Notes: a model not told the origin generated them from the sequence alone. A stretch of 13,953 nt of DNA from an uncultured Bacteroidota bacterium (GCA_937952445.1 CALGAA010000042.1:1-13953), one strand, 5' to 3'; shown: positions 1 through 8,092, counted from the stretch's first letter. Numbers and translations: made by a program.

Positions 1-1
1 G

Positions 2-1300
2 AGCGACAAAGTAAACATTGCGCTCGTCGGTGCCGGAGGTCAGGGTCAACACAACGTGAGAAGTTTACTGCAATTGGATGATATTCAAATCGTTTCGGTA
101 ACGGACCCGGGGCGATACTGGGATCTCAACAATTTTTATTATAAATCCATCGCTGGCCGTGAACCGGTATGCCAAATGATCGAAGAACACGGTCGGAACC
201 ACGGCAATTCCAAAAAGGTCCGGCAATTTACCCGATTTCATGAAATGTTGGAGAAACAAACCGATGCCGATGCCGTTTTATGCGCCACACCAGATCACAC
301 GCATGCCTACATCACGATTGCTTCTCTAAAAGCCGGCATGCACGTGTTTTGTGAAAAACCCATGGCCCACAATATTTGGGAAACCCGAATGGTTCGGAAA
401 GTTGTTCAGGAAACAGGATTGGCCACCCAGATGGGAAATGTAGGTCACAGCGCAGATGGTATGCGAAGCACCGTAGAATATCTGCAGGATGGTGCGATCG
501 GGAAAGTCCGGGAAATCCATGCCTGGGTACCGGCCACCCGATGGAACGCAGGAATCACAGGTCTACCGACCGAATCAAGCCCCATTCCTTTTGGATTTGA
601 TTGGGAAGAATGGTTGGGGCCTGCCCCCTACCGTCCATATAATGAACTGTTTTCGCCTGTTACCTGGCGGGATTTTTGGATTTACGGATGCGGAGCCCTG
701 GGTGATTTTGGGTGTCACGACATGGATTTACCCTTCTGGGCATTTGACCTGACCACACCCGAGGAAATTCAAATTTATCCGGCAGGACAAAGTAATTCAG
801 AGGTGACCCCGTATGGGGAGTCCGGGACCTACCATTTTCCACAGATAGGAGACCAACCAGCGATGCAATTGCATTGGTATTCGGGAGGGTTAAAACCGAC
901 CTGGCGAGAACCACTTCCTCCGGATTTTAAATTTGCATCCCGCAGCGCTATGTACGTTGGAGAAAAGGGGGTCATTATCACAGAGGGAGGAAATCGAGAA
1001 CCCCAAATTTTTCCAGAGTCCCTTCGGGAATCGTATACACCCCCTCCGCAAACCATCCCCAGGTCCAACGGCCACCACAGGGATTGGGTCGATGCGATTA
1101 AAAATGGCGGTCAACCCAGTGCCAATCTTGATTACGGAAGTCAATTGACCGAGCTTACCCTGCTGGGCGTTCTATCACTTCGGTTGGGTGGCGCACGGAT
1201 TCACTGGGATGCAGAAAACATGGTTGCCAGGGGAATTCCCGAAGCTACTGATATCATCAAAGAACCGGCACGGGAAAAGTGGGATATTTCCACGCTTTAA
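2..1300 (+). CDS. Gfo/Idh/MocA family oxidoreductase, 5' partial
   Basis: Probable NAD(P)-dependent dehydrogenase acting on a sugar, sugar acid or inositol-like substrate; the exact substrate cannot be told. The reading frame is open to the left edge. A GTG at 56 is not the start, because the dinucleotide-binding Rossmann motif (NIALVGAGGQGQHN) lies before it, at residues 5-18 of the visible 432-residue fragment. The family's EKP motif, which contributes the conserved lysine, is at about residues 118-120 (FCEKPMAHN). A segment GDFGCHDMDLPFWAF in the C-terminal half matches the conserved region typical of the long, often Tat-exported members in Bacteroidota and Planctomycetes. A Tat signal peptide, if present, would be upstream of the window. 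The stop is TAA at 1298-1300. Family assignment is secure; substrate and localisation are inference. Confidence 0.9.
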   Translation, partial: SDKVNIALVGAGGQGQHNVRSLLQLDDIQIVSVTDPGRYWDLNNFYYKSIAGREPVCQMIEEHGRNHGNSKKVRQFTRFHEMLEKQTDADAVLCATPDHTHAYITIASLKAGMHVFCEKPMAHNIWETRMVRKVVQETGLATQMGNVGHSADGMRSTVEYLQDGAIGKVREIHAWVPATRWNAGITGLPTESSPIPFGFDWEEWLGPAPYRPYNELFSPVTWRDFWIYGCGALGDFGCHDMDLPFWAFDLTTPEEIQIYPAGQSNSEVTPYGESGTYHFPQIGDQPAMQLHWYSGGLKPTWREPLPPDFKFASRSAMYVGEKGVIITEGGNREPQIFPESLRESYTPPPQTIPRSNGHHRDWVDAIKNGGQPSANLDYGSQLTELTLLGVLSLRLGGARIHWDAENMVARGIPEATDIIKEPAREKWDISTL

Positions 1301-1605
1301 AAAGCCTTTTACATGGGTGGAGCAACTATCGTCCCGTTCACCTGATCCCTATGACCAAAACAAATGGTACAATTTTGACCGGTAAAAATGAATAATATAC
1401 GCAGTAGGCTCTGTTACTTTTATTATTGAAAAAAATAACCAAAAAAGGCGCCCCAGACCGAGCACAAGCTTCAGCTCAAAAATCCGCCGTTTCATCAATC
1501 CCGAATGACGGCAATCGGAGATCTATTTTCACATTATCTCCTTCGGTTTGGGTACAGATCTGACGCTTACATTAAAAAAAAGGAGGTCCACCCTTCGTGA
1601 TTCAA
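1301..1605. other. Intergenic gap between convergent genes
   Basis: A 305-base stretch between the oxidoreductase and the 3' end of pcm. I find no convincing coding frame, tRNA or structured RNA. Just at the oxidoreductase stop there is a very tight GCTTT/AAAGC inverted repeat (1294-1305) followed by CTTTT, which could be a weak terminator. A second weak hairpin with a T-run, on the other strand, lies at the pcm end. Otherwise it is AT-rich with short A-runs and nothing recognisable. Confidence 0.5.
1574..1595 (-). terminator. Weak intrinsic terminator candidate after pcm
   Basis: Read on the minus strand, AAGG and CCTT form a 4-bp stem around an 8-base loop, followed directly by a run of eight T (T-run at 1574-1581, overlapping the stem end). 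It lies about 10 bases past the pcm stop codon. Position and T-run fit a terminator, but the stem is short, so this is only a candidate. Confidence 0.3.
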
Positions 1606-2274
1606 TCAGCGATTCAACGACTTATTCACCCCTTTGACCATGGGTACAAATTTAAAATAATCATACCGCTCGATGACTGGTTCTCCATCGGTTTTAATCA
1701 ACCGTATCATTTGCTGAGATTCGTTTTGGGCCCCCACAGGAGAAACCAGATACCCCCCCACTTTCAATTGATTTTGCAATTCCGCGGGAATTTCACTGGG
1801 CGCAGCGGTGATCAAAATTTTATCAAAGGGAGCATACCGCGGCAGTCCCTGATATCCGTCTCCGAGAAATGTTCGAATTTTGATATACCCTAATTCCCTG
1901 AGCAATTCCGAGGTTCGCCGGTAAAGGCTTTCATGGCGTTCGATGGTGTACACCCGAGCACCCATATCGTGCAATATGGCTGCCTGATACCCACTCCCCG
2001 TACCGACTTCCAAAATTTTATCCTGCGGCTGAATGTCCAGTAAATTGGTCTGATATGCCACTGTATACGGCTGCGAGATGGTTTGTTCTTCGCCTATGGG
2101 AAAGGCCACGTCTTTGTAGGCCCAATCATCAAAACCAGTATCGAAAAAGTAATGACGGGGAAGATCCCCCATCACTTTTAGTAATTTTTCATTGTTCACG
2201 CCCTTTTCCCGTAAGGTCTTGATCAGTTGTCGCCTCATACCCCGGTGGCGGTATGTATCAATAAATTTCCGCAT
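1606..2274 (-). CDS. pcm: Protein-L-isoaspartate O-methyltransferase
   Basis: Transfers a methyl group from S-adenosylmethionine to the alpha-carboxyl of L-isoaspartyl residues, starting repair of age-damaged proteins in the cytoplasm. The 222-residue product has the family layout: the substrate-side motif GEEQTISQPYTVA (61-73), SAM-binding motif I ILEVGTGSGYQAA (87-99), the acidic end of the next strand at about 110-113 (TIER), the conserved DKILITAAPSEIP (151-163), and a C-terminal FVPMVKGV (209-216) matching the family's FVP motif. Length is usual for bacterial Pcm. The ATG at 2272-2274 is the only sensible start. It is transcribed away from the phosphohexomutase operon, apparently alone. 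Its other product, S-adenosylhomocysteine, is the substrate of AhcY encoded further right, though there is no operon link. Confidence 0.95.
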   Translation of the reverse strand: MRKFIDTYRHRGMRRQLIKTLREKGVNNEKLLKVMGDLPRHYFFDTGFDDWAYKDVAFPIGEEQTISQPYTVAYQTNLLDIQPQDKILEVGTGSGYQAAILHDMGARVYTIERHESLYRRTSELLRELGYIKIRTFLGDGYQGLPRYAPFDKILITAAPSEIPAELQNQLKVGGYLVSPVGAQNESQQMIRLIKTDGEPVIERYDYFKFVPMVKGVNKSLNR

Positions 2275-2481
2275 AAATCTGCCTTTCTTCCTTAATATTA
2301 TTCACACCCGTCATCATGGTTTTGAGTAAACCACCCCTCCATTCCTGGCCTAAAGGTACTGAATTTAAATGACCACACTGACTCATCCCTTATAGTTCCA
2401 ACCCAAATACCCGAATCCCAAACCCGATTCACCCGATATTCAAAATAATATATTTATCTTGAGCTGGTAAAATATCGCACT
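2275..2481. promoter_or_regulatory. Divergent intergenic region, pcm / phosphohexomutase
   Basis: This 207-base gap separates two divergently transcribed genes and therefore should contain promoters for both. On the minus strand TACCTTTA (2351-2358) differs at one base from the Bacteroidota -7 element TAnnTTTG and lies 77 bases before the pcm ATG. On the plus strand the AT-rich block 2447-2461 contains TATATTTA (2449-2456) and TATCTTG (2455-2461), both imperfect matches, 20-30 bases before the mutase ATG. I see no clear -33 TTTG for either. No coding frame is credible here. Confidence 0.35.
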
Positions 2482-3888
2482 ATGAAGATAAAATTTGGCA
2501 CCGACGGTTGGCGAGCTATTATCGCGGACGATTACACCTATGAAAACGTCCGCAGGGTCGCTGAAGGGACTGCTGACTACATGCAGGACCAGGGAATGAA
2601 AAAAGTCGTCATCGGGTACGATTGCCGGTTTGAAGGTAAAGCCTTTTCAGAACTCGTCGCCGGGGTGTTGGGATCAAAAGGCATTCGGGTGGTTTTGAGC
2701 AGTGCTGGTTTTTCGTCCACCCCCATGGTTTCCCTGGCCGTTCACGAGCTTAAGGCAGACCTCGGAGTGGTGATTACCGCCTCGCACAACCCTCCTTCGT
2801 ACAACGGTTATAAGCTAAAATCCAAATATGGAGGACCGAGCGTTCCGGCAGAAATCGAGGCTGTCGAACAGCGGATTCCAGACCAGGCCACCGTACAAGT
2901 TTTGTCCATCGATGAATTAAAAGCGAAAAATCTGGTCGAATTTGAAGATCTGGAGGAAATGTACCTGAACAAAGTCCGCGCCTCCTTTGACCTGGATGCC
3001 ATTCTCCAATCGGGCCTTAAAATTGCCTACGACGGTATGTACGGAGCCGGTCAAAATGCGATGCAAAAACTTTTTCCTTCCGCCACTTTCCTCCATTGCG
3101 AATTCAATCCATCGTTCCACGGTCAGGCACCTGAACCCATCGACCGCAATCTCCAGGAATTGGCCAATTTGATCCGCAATAATCCAGGAAACTACGATGT
3201 GGGACTGGCAAACGATGGAGATGCAGACCGAATTGGGATGTACGACGAAAACGGACAATTTGTGGATTCCCACCATCTGCTATTGCTCCTTCTGGAATAT
3301 ATGCATCAATATAAAAACATCCGGGACAGCGTCATCATCACATTCTCCGTGACCGATAAAGTGAAAAAATTAGCCGAATTGTACGGCCTGGATGTCGAGG
3401 TAACTAAAATCGGTTTCAAATACATTGCCCAACGGATGCAGGAAATAGATGTAACGGTAGCGGGCGAGGAATCCGGTGGTATCGCAGTAGCGGGACACAT
3501 TCCCGAGCGTGATGGGATCTGGATTGGCCTCGTAATCTTCGAATACATGGCAAAATCCGGCAAATCGCTGACCCAATTGATTCAGGATTTATACCAGAAA
3601 ATTGGTCCTTTCACTTGCGACCGAGATGACCTGCACCTGGAAGAATCCAAGAAAAAAGCGATTCTTGACCATCTCAAAAACCACCCGATTTCCCGTTTTG
3701 AATCCTATGAGGTAGATCATGAAGAAAACCTGGATGGCTTTAAGTATATCCTGAAAAACGGTGATTGGGTAATGATCAGACCTTCGGGCACAGAGCCTGT
3801 TTTACGCGTCTACGCCCAGTCCGAAAACGATCAAAAGGTCAAGGACTTACTACATTCTGTGCACCAAACCCTGAATGCCATTGGATAG
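2482..3888 (+). CDS. Alpha-D-phosphohexomutase (phosphoglucomutase/phosphomannomutase)
   Basis: Interconverts hexose 1-phosphate and 6-phosphate, supplying the sugar 1-phosphates used to make nucleotide sugars. All four active-site loops of the superfamily are present in the 468-residue product: the catalytic serine loop TASHNPP (99-105, phosphoserine at 101), the magnesium-binding loop DGDADR (245-250), the sugar-binding loop GEESGG (328-333), and the phosphate-binding loop RPSGTEP (433-439). The N-terminus KFGTDGWRAIIADDYT is typical of the COG1109 group. The GEESGG form fits glucose/mannose substrates rather than glucosamine-type GlmM, but sequence reading alone cannot separate phosphoglucomutase from phosphomannomutase, so no symbol is given. 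It is the first gene of a four-gene overlapping run whose last two genes encode an SDR and a glycosyltransferase, consistent with a role in glycan building. Confidence 0.93.
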   Translation: MKIKFGTDGWRAIIADDYTYENVRRVAEGTADYMQDQGMKKVVIGYDCRFEGKAFSELVAGVLGSKGIRVVLSSAGFSSTPMVSLAVHELKADLGVVITASHNPPSYNGYKLKSKYGGPSVPAEIEAVEQRIPDQATVQVLSIDELKAKNLVEFEDLEEMYLNKVRASFDLDAILQSGLKIAYDGMYGAGQNAMQKLFPSATFLHCEFNPSFHGQAPEPIDRNLQELANLIRNNPGNYDVGLANDGDADRIGMYDENGQFVDSHHLLLLLLEYMHQYKNIRDSVIITFSVTDKVKKLAELYGLDVEVTKIGFKYIAQRMQEIDVTVAGEESGGIAVAGHIPERDGIWIGLVIFEYMAKSGKSLTQLIQDLYQKIGPFTCDRDDLHLEESKKKAILDHLKNHPISRFESYEVDHEENLDGFKYILKNGDWVMIRPSGTEPVLRVYAQSENDQKVKDLLHSVHQTLNAIG

Positions 3889-4192
3889 GAAACGTCGAAC
3901 CTTTGCACTGATCATATTTTGTGGGCTCATGGGATTGTACCGATGCCAGGAACCCAAAGATTTGACCACCGGCGAAGAGATTTACCGGGCTTACTGTGTA
4001 AATTGTCACGGAATTGATGGCAGCTTGTCGCATAGCGGGGCCCTGGATTTAACCCAATCAAGACTCCCACTCGAAGGTCGCAAGGATATCATTAAGCACG
4101 GCAGGGTGACCATGATGGGGTTTGAAGGTGTACTGACCGATGCCCAGATCGATTCGGTTGCAGTTTATACCCAAAAGCTCGTAAAGGAATGA
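3875..4192 (+). CDS. Small mono-heme cytochrome c
   Basis: A 105-residue class I-like cytochrome c, expected to carry electrons in the periplasm. It has a single CXXCH heme attachment site (CVNCH, 41-45) and a candidate axial methionine at 80 or 81 in TMMGFEG, followed by the usual C-terminal helix. The N-terminus has a basic stretch (DRKRR) and a hydrophobic segment (about 10-22), so it is exported. Cys24 after this segment could be a lipidation site, but Tyr and Arg at -2 and -1 are a poor lipobox. The ATG lies 14 bases inside the end of the mutase gene; a TTG two codons later is an alternative. The stop overlaps the next ATG (ATGA). No oxidase or dehydrogenase partner lies beside it, so its redox partner is unknown. 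Confidence 0.85.
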   Translation: MPLDRKRRTFALIIFCGLMGLYRCQEPKDLTTGEEIYRAYCVNCHGIDGSLSHSGALDLTQSRLPLEGRKDIIKHGRVTMMGFEGVLTDAQIDSVAVYTQKLVKE

Positions 4193-5238
4193 ATCGCGAG
4201 GACAAAATACTCGTCACGGGGGGAACAGGATTTTTGGGTAGTTATATCCTCCGCGATCTCCTCCTACAGGACTCCCAGAATATCCACGACATCCGTCGCC
4301 CGACCAGCAACCTCGGACTGGTGAAGGATTTCGAGGAAAAAATCCAATGGCACGTGGTGGACCTGGATGATGTGGGAGACGTATATCAGTCCATCCGGGG
4401 TTCGGCAGCCGTCATTCATAGTGCAGGGCTGGTCTCTTTTGCCCCCGGCGACCGCGATGATTTATACCAAACCAATGTACAGGGAACAGCAACCGTGGTC
4501 AATGCGTGCCTGGAATACGACGTGGGGCGTTTGATCCATATATCTTCCTCTTCCGCGCTGCCCAAACTAAAAAACGGGCAACCGATTACCGAAAAAACCA
4601 AGTGGCTTGATGACAAAAACATATCCCATTACGGACGCAGCAAGCGATTGGCTGAAATCGAAGTTTGGCGGGGTATCGCGGAAGGCCTGAAGGCGATAAT
4701 ACTCAATCCAACCATCATATTGGGAGCCGGAATTTGGGAATCTACTTCCTGCAAATTGTTTTGGCAGGTCTACGACGGGTTAAAATACTATCCTCCCGGG
4801 AGTACCGGATACGTCGATGTACGGGATGTATCCCGGATTGCCGTGGATATGCTGGAGGAAAGCGAGATCAACCAATCCTTTATCATCAGTGAATCCAATT
4901 ATAGTTTCAAAGATATTTTCACCATGATAGCAGAGGGACTAGGAGTAAAACCACCTTCAAAAAAAGCGCCAAAGTGGGTTGCAAAAGGGATCGTGGCGGG
5001 CGAATTCCTAAGATCCAAAATAACCGGCAAAAGGCCGATCATCACTCCCGATAGCGTCCGCAATGCCTATGAAAACTTTAATTACGACCCGGGAAAAATA
5101 AAGAAACGTCATTCATTTATCCCCATCCCGGAAACTATTCGTGAGACCACGACCTTATTTCGGGAAGCGACTCAAAACAATTTTGAACCCAAACGATTAG
5201 ACCCAAAAATCGATACGAAACCAAAATCATCTTTATGA
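4189..5238 (+). CDS. NAD-dependent epimerase/dehydratase (extended SDR)
   Basis: A 349-residue extended short-chain dehydrogenase/reductase. The NAD(P)-binding motif TGGTGFLG is at 10-17. The SDR mid-region VIHSAG (75-80), the serine-rich strand HISSSSA (117-123) and the catalytic pair Tyr148/Lys152 in HYGRSK are present, so the enzyme should be active. It resembles the dihydroflavonol-4-reductase-like and sugar-nucleotide epimerase branches; the substrate cannot be told. The last ~25 residues are a charged, proline- and lysine-rich tail outside the usual fold. It starts in the stop codon of the cytochrome gene and ends in the start codon of the glycosyltransferase (ATGA at both junctions), which implies translational coupling. 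By context it may modify a sugar nucleotide or a lipid carrier used by the glycosyltransferase; that is inference. Confidence 0.9.
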   Translation: MNREDKILVTGGTGFLGSYILRDLLLQDSQNIHDIRRPTSNLGLVKDFEEKIQWHVVDLDDVGDVYQSIRGSAAVIHSAGLVSFAPGDRDDLYQTNVQGTATVVNACLEYDVGRLIHISSSSALPKLKNGQPITEKTKWLDDKNISHYGRSKRLAEIEVWRGIAEGLKAIILNPTIILGAGIWESTSCKLFWQVYDGLKYYPPGSTGYVDVRDVSRIAVDMLEESEINQSFIISESNYSFKDIFTMIAEGLGVKPPSKKAPKWVAKGIVAGEFLRSKITGKRPIITPDSVRNAYENFNYDPGKIKKRHSFIPIPETIRETTTLFREATQNNFEPKRLDPKIDTKPKSSL

Positions 5239-6341
5239 GGATTGGATTTGATGCCAAACGGGCTTTCCAAAACCGGACCGGATTGGGGAATTATGCCCGG
5301 ACCTTATTGTCCAACTTGAAAACGTATTTTCCATCGGAAGAATACGTCTTATTTGCCCCGAATAAACAGACCGAATTCCAAAAACGATTTCAGGATGATG
5401 CGGTAGTAACTCCCGCCAGAAAACACCTGTTCTGGAGAAGTTTGGGGATAAAAAAAGACATCCGCACCACGGGAGTTGAGCTCTTTCATGGTTTGTCCAA
5501 TGAGCTACCCTTCGGTATTGACCGGACCGGAATCCCCTCGGTGGTGACCATCCACGACGTCATTTTTGACATTATCGAAGAGGACTTCCCGTGGCATGAC
5601 CGCATGATCTACCGAATGAAAACCAGGAAATGCATCGCGCAGGCTTCCAAAATCATCGCGATCAGTGAAGCCACCAAATCTGATTTAATCGAACGCTTCA
5701 ATGCTGACCCGAATAAAATTGAAGTGATATATCAGCCCATCGACTGCCAATTTGACCAGCCCATTTTTTCGCCACGCGAACTCGAAGCCAGCCGGAAAAA
5801 ACATCAGCTTCCCGAACGGTATATGTTGTACGTGGGTGCGTTGATGAAGCGAAAAAATATTTTATCGATGATCCGCGCCTGGCAACAACTGCCTCCGGGA
5901 CACGCCCTCCCACTTTTGATTTATGGGAATGGAAATCAATACAAACAAGAGGTTATTCAATACATCAGGAATCACGGCCTGGAGGACCGGGTTCAGCTCC
6001 GGGACCAACTGCCTTTTGAGGATTTGCCCTGCATTTATCGTCTGGCAGAAGTGGTGCTTTATCCATCGCTTTACGAAGGTTTTGGTCTGCCTGTAGCGGA
6101 GGCTCTCGCTTGCGGTACCCGGGTGGTGACCTCATCTGTGAGTTCGATGCCCGAAGCAGGAGGTACATTGTGTCAGTATGTTGATCCCCATAGCGTCAGT
6201 TCCATCGCGGAGGGCATTGTCCGGTCACTCAATGAACCCAGGCCAGATCCCGAGGCTATTTCTAAACATTTAAAGCAATTTGACAGTTTTACACTAACGG
6301 AACAAATTGTAAATGTCTACCGTGAACTGACTGGAAATTAG
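5235..6341 (+). CDS. GT4-type glycosyltransferase (GT-B fold)
   Basis: Transfers a sugar from a nucleotide-sugar donor, probably at the cytoplasmic face of the inner membrane, in making a surface or storage glycan. In the 368-residue product the N-terminal acceptor domain starts MRIGFDAKRAFQNRTGLGNYA, with the glycine-rich loop typical of the group. The C-terminal donor domain opens with YVGALMKRKN (199-208), carrying the Arg/Lys that contact phosphate, and contains the retaining-enzyme EX7E motif EGFGLPVAE (281-289). No membrane helix or signal is evident. It is the last of four overlapping genes; acceptor and donor sugar are unknown. The TAG stop is followed at once by the promoter for ahcY. 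Confidence 0.92.
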   Translation: MRIGFDAKRAFQNRTGLGNYARTLLSNLKTYFPSEEYVLFAPNKQTEFQKRFQDDAVVTPARKHLFWRSLGIKKDIRTTGVELFHGLSNELPFGIDRTGIPSVVTIHDVIFDIIEEDFPWHDRMIYRMKTRKCIAQASKIIAISEATKSDLIERFNADPNKIEVIYQPIDCQFDQPIFSPRELEASRKKHQLPERYMLYVGALMKRKNILSMIRAWQQLPPGHALPLLIYGNGNQYKQEVIQYIRNHGLEDRVQLRDQLPFEDLPCIYRLAEVVLYPSLYEGFGLPVAEALACGTRVVTSSVSSMPEAGGTLCQYVDPHSVSSIAEGIVRSLNEPRPDPEAISKHLKQFDSFTLTEQIVNVYRELTGN

Positions 6342-6349
6342 TACCTTTG
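6342..6349 (+). promoter_or_regulatory. Bacteroidota -7 promoter element for ahcY
   Basis: TACCTTTG is an exact match to the Bacteroidota sigma-factor -7 consensus TAnnTTTG. It begins one base after the glycosyltransferase stop codon and 48 bases before the ahcY ATG, leaving an AT-rich leader of about 35-40 bases. I do not see a strong -33 TTTG at the expected 17-23 base spacing. This argues that ahcY is transcribed on its own and not only by read-through. Confidence 0.6.
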
Positions 6350-6389
6350 TGTGCAATTATAAAAATTTTATCAAACTTAAATAACGTAT

Positions 6390-7700
6390 ATGTCTGTAGA
6401 TACGAAATTAAACTACAAAGTCAAAGATATTGGCTTAGCGGACTGGGGCCGACGGGAAATTGAATTAGCAGAAGCTGAAATGCCTGGCCTGACGTCATTG
6501 CGTGAACGTTTTGGAGACAGCAAGCCGCTAAAAGGAGCGAGAATCGCTGGTTGCCTTCACATGACCATACAAACTGCGGTTTTGATCGAAACACTCGTAG
6601 AACTGGGTGCTGAAGTCACCTGGTCTTCCTGCAATATTTTCTCAACACAGGATCATGCAGCTGCTGCGATCGCCAAAACAGGGGTACCGGTATTTGCCTG
6701 GAAAGGGGAAACAGAGGAGGAATACATCTGGTGTATCGAGCAGACCATATTCGGATTTGAAGGCGGTAAACCTTTGAACATGATTCTCGATGATGGCGGA
6801 GATTTGACTGCGCATGTTTTTGAGAAATATCCGGAACTGGTTGCCGGGATCAAAGGGGTCAGTGAAGAAACAACGACTGGAGTTCATCGTCTGTATGAAC
6901 TGGAAAAAAGAGGAAAACTTCCCATCCCTGCATTTAACGTGAACGATTCGGTGACCAAATCTAAATTTGACAACAAATACGGTTGCAAGGAATCCTGTGT
7001 GGATGCCATCCGGCGTGCGACCGACCTGATGCTGGCCGGAAAAGTGGCCGTAGTGGCTGGGTATGGCGATGTTGGAAAAGGTTCAGCAGCTTCCCTACGT
7101 GGTGCAGGATGCCGCGTCATCGTGACCGAAATCGATCCCATTTGCGCGTTGCAGGCGGCAATGGATGGATATGAGGTCAAGAAAATGGTAGACGCGGCAG
7201 CTGAAGGTGATATTATTGTCACGGCCACGGGCAACAAAAACGTCGTATCCGAACAGCATTTCCCTTTGCTCAAGGACAAGGCTGTAGTCTGCAACATCGG
7301 GCATTTTGATAACGAAATCAATATGGCCTGGTTGAATAAAAACTACGGTCATACCAAGGTAGAAATCAAGCCTCAGGTGGACAAATATACGTTGGATGGA
7401 AAAGACGTGATCATTCTGGCTGAAGGTCGGTTGGTCAACCTGGGTTGTGCCACAGGTCATCCTTCATTCGTAATGTCCAATTCCTTTACGAACCAGGTTC
7501 TGGCTCAGATCGAATTGTGGCAGAATACAGATCAATACGAAAACAAAGTATATACATTGCCAAAGCATCTGGATGAAGAAGTGGCCCGTCTGCATTTGGC
7601 TAAGATTGGCGTGGAACTTGAAACGTTGACCGAAGACCAGGCTGAGTACATCGGTGTCGAAGTAGAAGGACCTTACAAACCGGAATACTACCGATATTAA
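6390..7700 (+). CDS. ahcY: Adenosylhomocysteinase (S-adenosylhomocysteine hydrolase)
   Basis: Cytoplasmic NAD-dependent enzyme that reversibly splits S-adenosylhomocysteine into adenosine and homocysteine, closing the activated-methyl cycle and relieving product inhibition of methyltransferases. The 436-residue protein contains the catalytic set: His57 (CLHMT), Asp135 (LDDGGD), Glu160 (SEETTTG), Lys190 and Asp194 (KSKFDN), the NAD-binding loop GYGDVGKG (224-231), His357 (GHPSFVMSNSF), and the C-terminal KPEYYRY that reaches into the neighbouring subunit's NAD site. The length is that of the short form without the ~40-residue insertion seen in many bacterial homologues. It has its own promoter element upstream; the ATG at 6390 gives the normal N-terminus. 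Confidence 0.98.
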   Translation: MSVDTKLNYKVKDIGLADWGRREIELAEAEMPGLTSLRERFGDSKPLKGARIAGCLHMTIQTAVLIETLVELGAEVTWSSCNIFSTQDHAAAAIAKTGVPVFAWKGETEEEYIWCIEQTIFGFEGGKPLNMILDDGGDLTAHVFEKYPELVAGIKGVSEETTTGVHRLYELEKRGKLPIPAFNVNDSVTKSKFDNKYGCKESCVDAIRRATDLMLAGKVAVVAGYGDVGKGSAASLRGAGCRVIVTEIDPICALQAAMDGYEVKKMVDAAAEGDIIVTATGNKNVVSEQHFPLLKDKAVVCNIGHFDNEINMAWLNKNYGHTKVEIKPQVDKYTLDGKDVIILAEGRLVNLGCATGHPSFVMSNSFTNQVLAQIELWQNTDQYENKVYTLPKHLDEEVARLHLAKIGVELETLTEDQAEYIGVEVEGPYKPEYYRY

Positions 7701-7707
7701 TTCGGTA
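7689..7707 (+). terminator. Hairpin at the end of ahcY, weak terminator candidate
   Basis: TACCGA and TCGGTA form a 6-bp stem with a 7-base loop that contains the ahcY stop codon. Only a short T-run (TTT at 7711-7713) follows, so termination is doubtful; the structure may be chance. Confidence 0.2.
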
Positions 7708-7831
7708 AGCTTTGGAAATGCACCCGATCAGGAAGGATTGGGCTGAGTCGAGCGATTGAAAATCAAAGGGGCTGGGTATTGCCAGGGGGTATTTGTGCAA
7801 AAGTGTCGCCTGGGCAGGTAAATCCGAGGAT

Positions 7832-8092
7832 ATGAAAGAAGCATCCTTCATCAGTAAAATATTTATACTCCCGATCCGGTTGTATCAAATTACCCTGTCC
7901 CCTTTGCTCGGTAAGAACTGCCGTTTCCAACCGACATGTTCTCAATATATGATCGAAGCTATTCGTGAATGGGGCCCATTAAAAGGCATATATCTGGGGG
8001 TCCGGCGGATTGGAAAATGCCACCCCTGGGGTCCGCATGGTCACGATCCGGTCCCGAAAAAGCACCCGCAGCAGGCCGGTCAGAAAACGTGA
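7832..8092 (+). CDS. yidD: Membrane protein insertion efficiency factor YidD
   Basis: Small amphipathic inner-membrane-associated protein that assists YidC-dependent insertion of membrane proteins. The ATG at 7832 gives 86 residues and the family's standard N-terminus (…IFILPIRLYQITLSPLLG); the frame is open further up to a TTG at 7793, but that adds residues not seen in the family. Conserved features are the RLYQ…SPLLG helix, the cysteine motif CRFQPTCSQY (30-39), the helix EAIREWGPLKGIYLG, and the end RRIGKCHPWGPHGHDPVP with the third conserved Cys and the DPVP motif. In many bacteria yidD sits with rnpA and yidC; here it lies between ahcY and hemB, 131 bases after ahcY and 23 before hemB. 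Confidence 0.93.
   Translation: MKEASFISKIFILPIRLYQITLSPLLGKNCRFQPTCSQYMIEAIREWGPLKGIYLGVRRIGKCHPWGPHGHDPVPKKHPQQAGQKT

Noticed and set aside
56..58. GTG at 56 as the start of the oxidoreductase
   Set aside because: The same frame is open to the left edge and contains the NAD-binding Rossmann motif before this GTG, so the gene is cut by the window.
1582..1592. AGGAGG-like sequence resembling a strong ribosome binding site on the + strand
   Set aside because: The frame after it is antisense to pcm, and Bacteroidota seldom rely on Shine-Dalgarno sequences; no gene starts there.
6884..7460. Long minus-strand open frames opposite ahcY (145 and 121 codons)
   Set aside because: They lie fully inside ahcY, which has every family motif, and their products show no recognisable domain; they are antisense shadows.
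7793..7831. Upstream TTG extension of yidD
   Set aside because: The 13 added residues do not match the family's N-terminus, and the ATG at 7832 gives the standard start.
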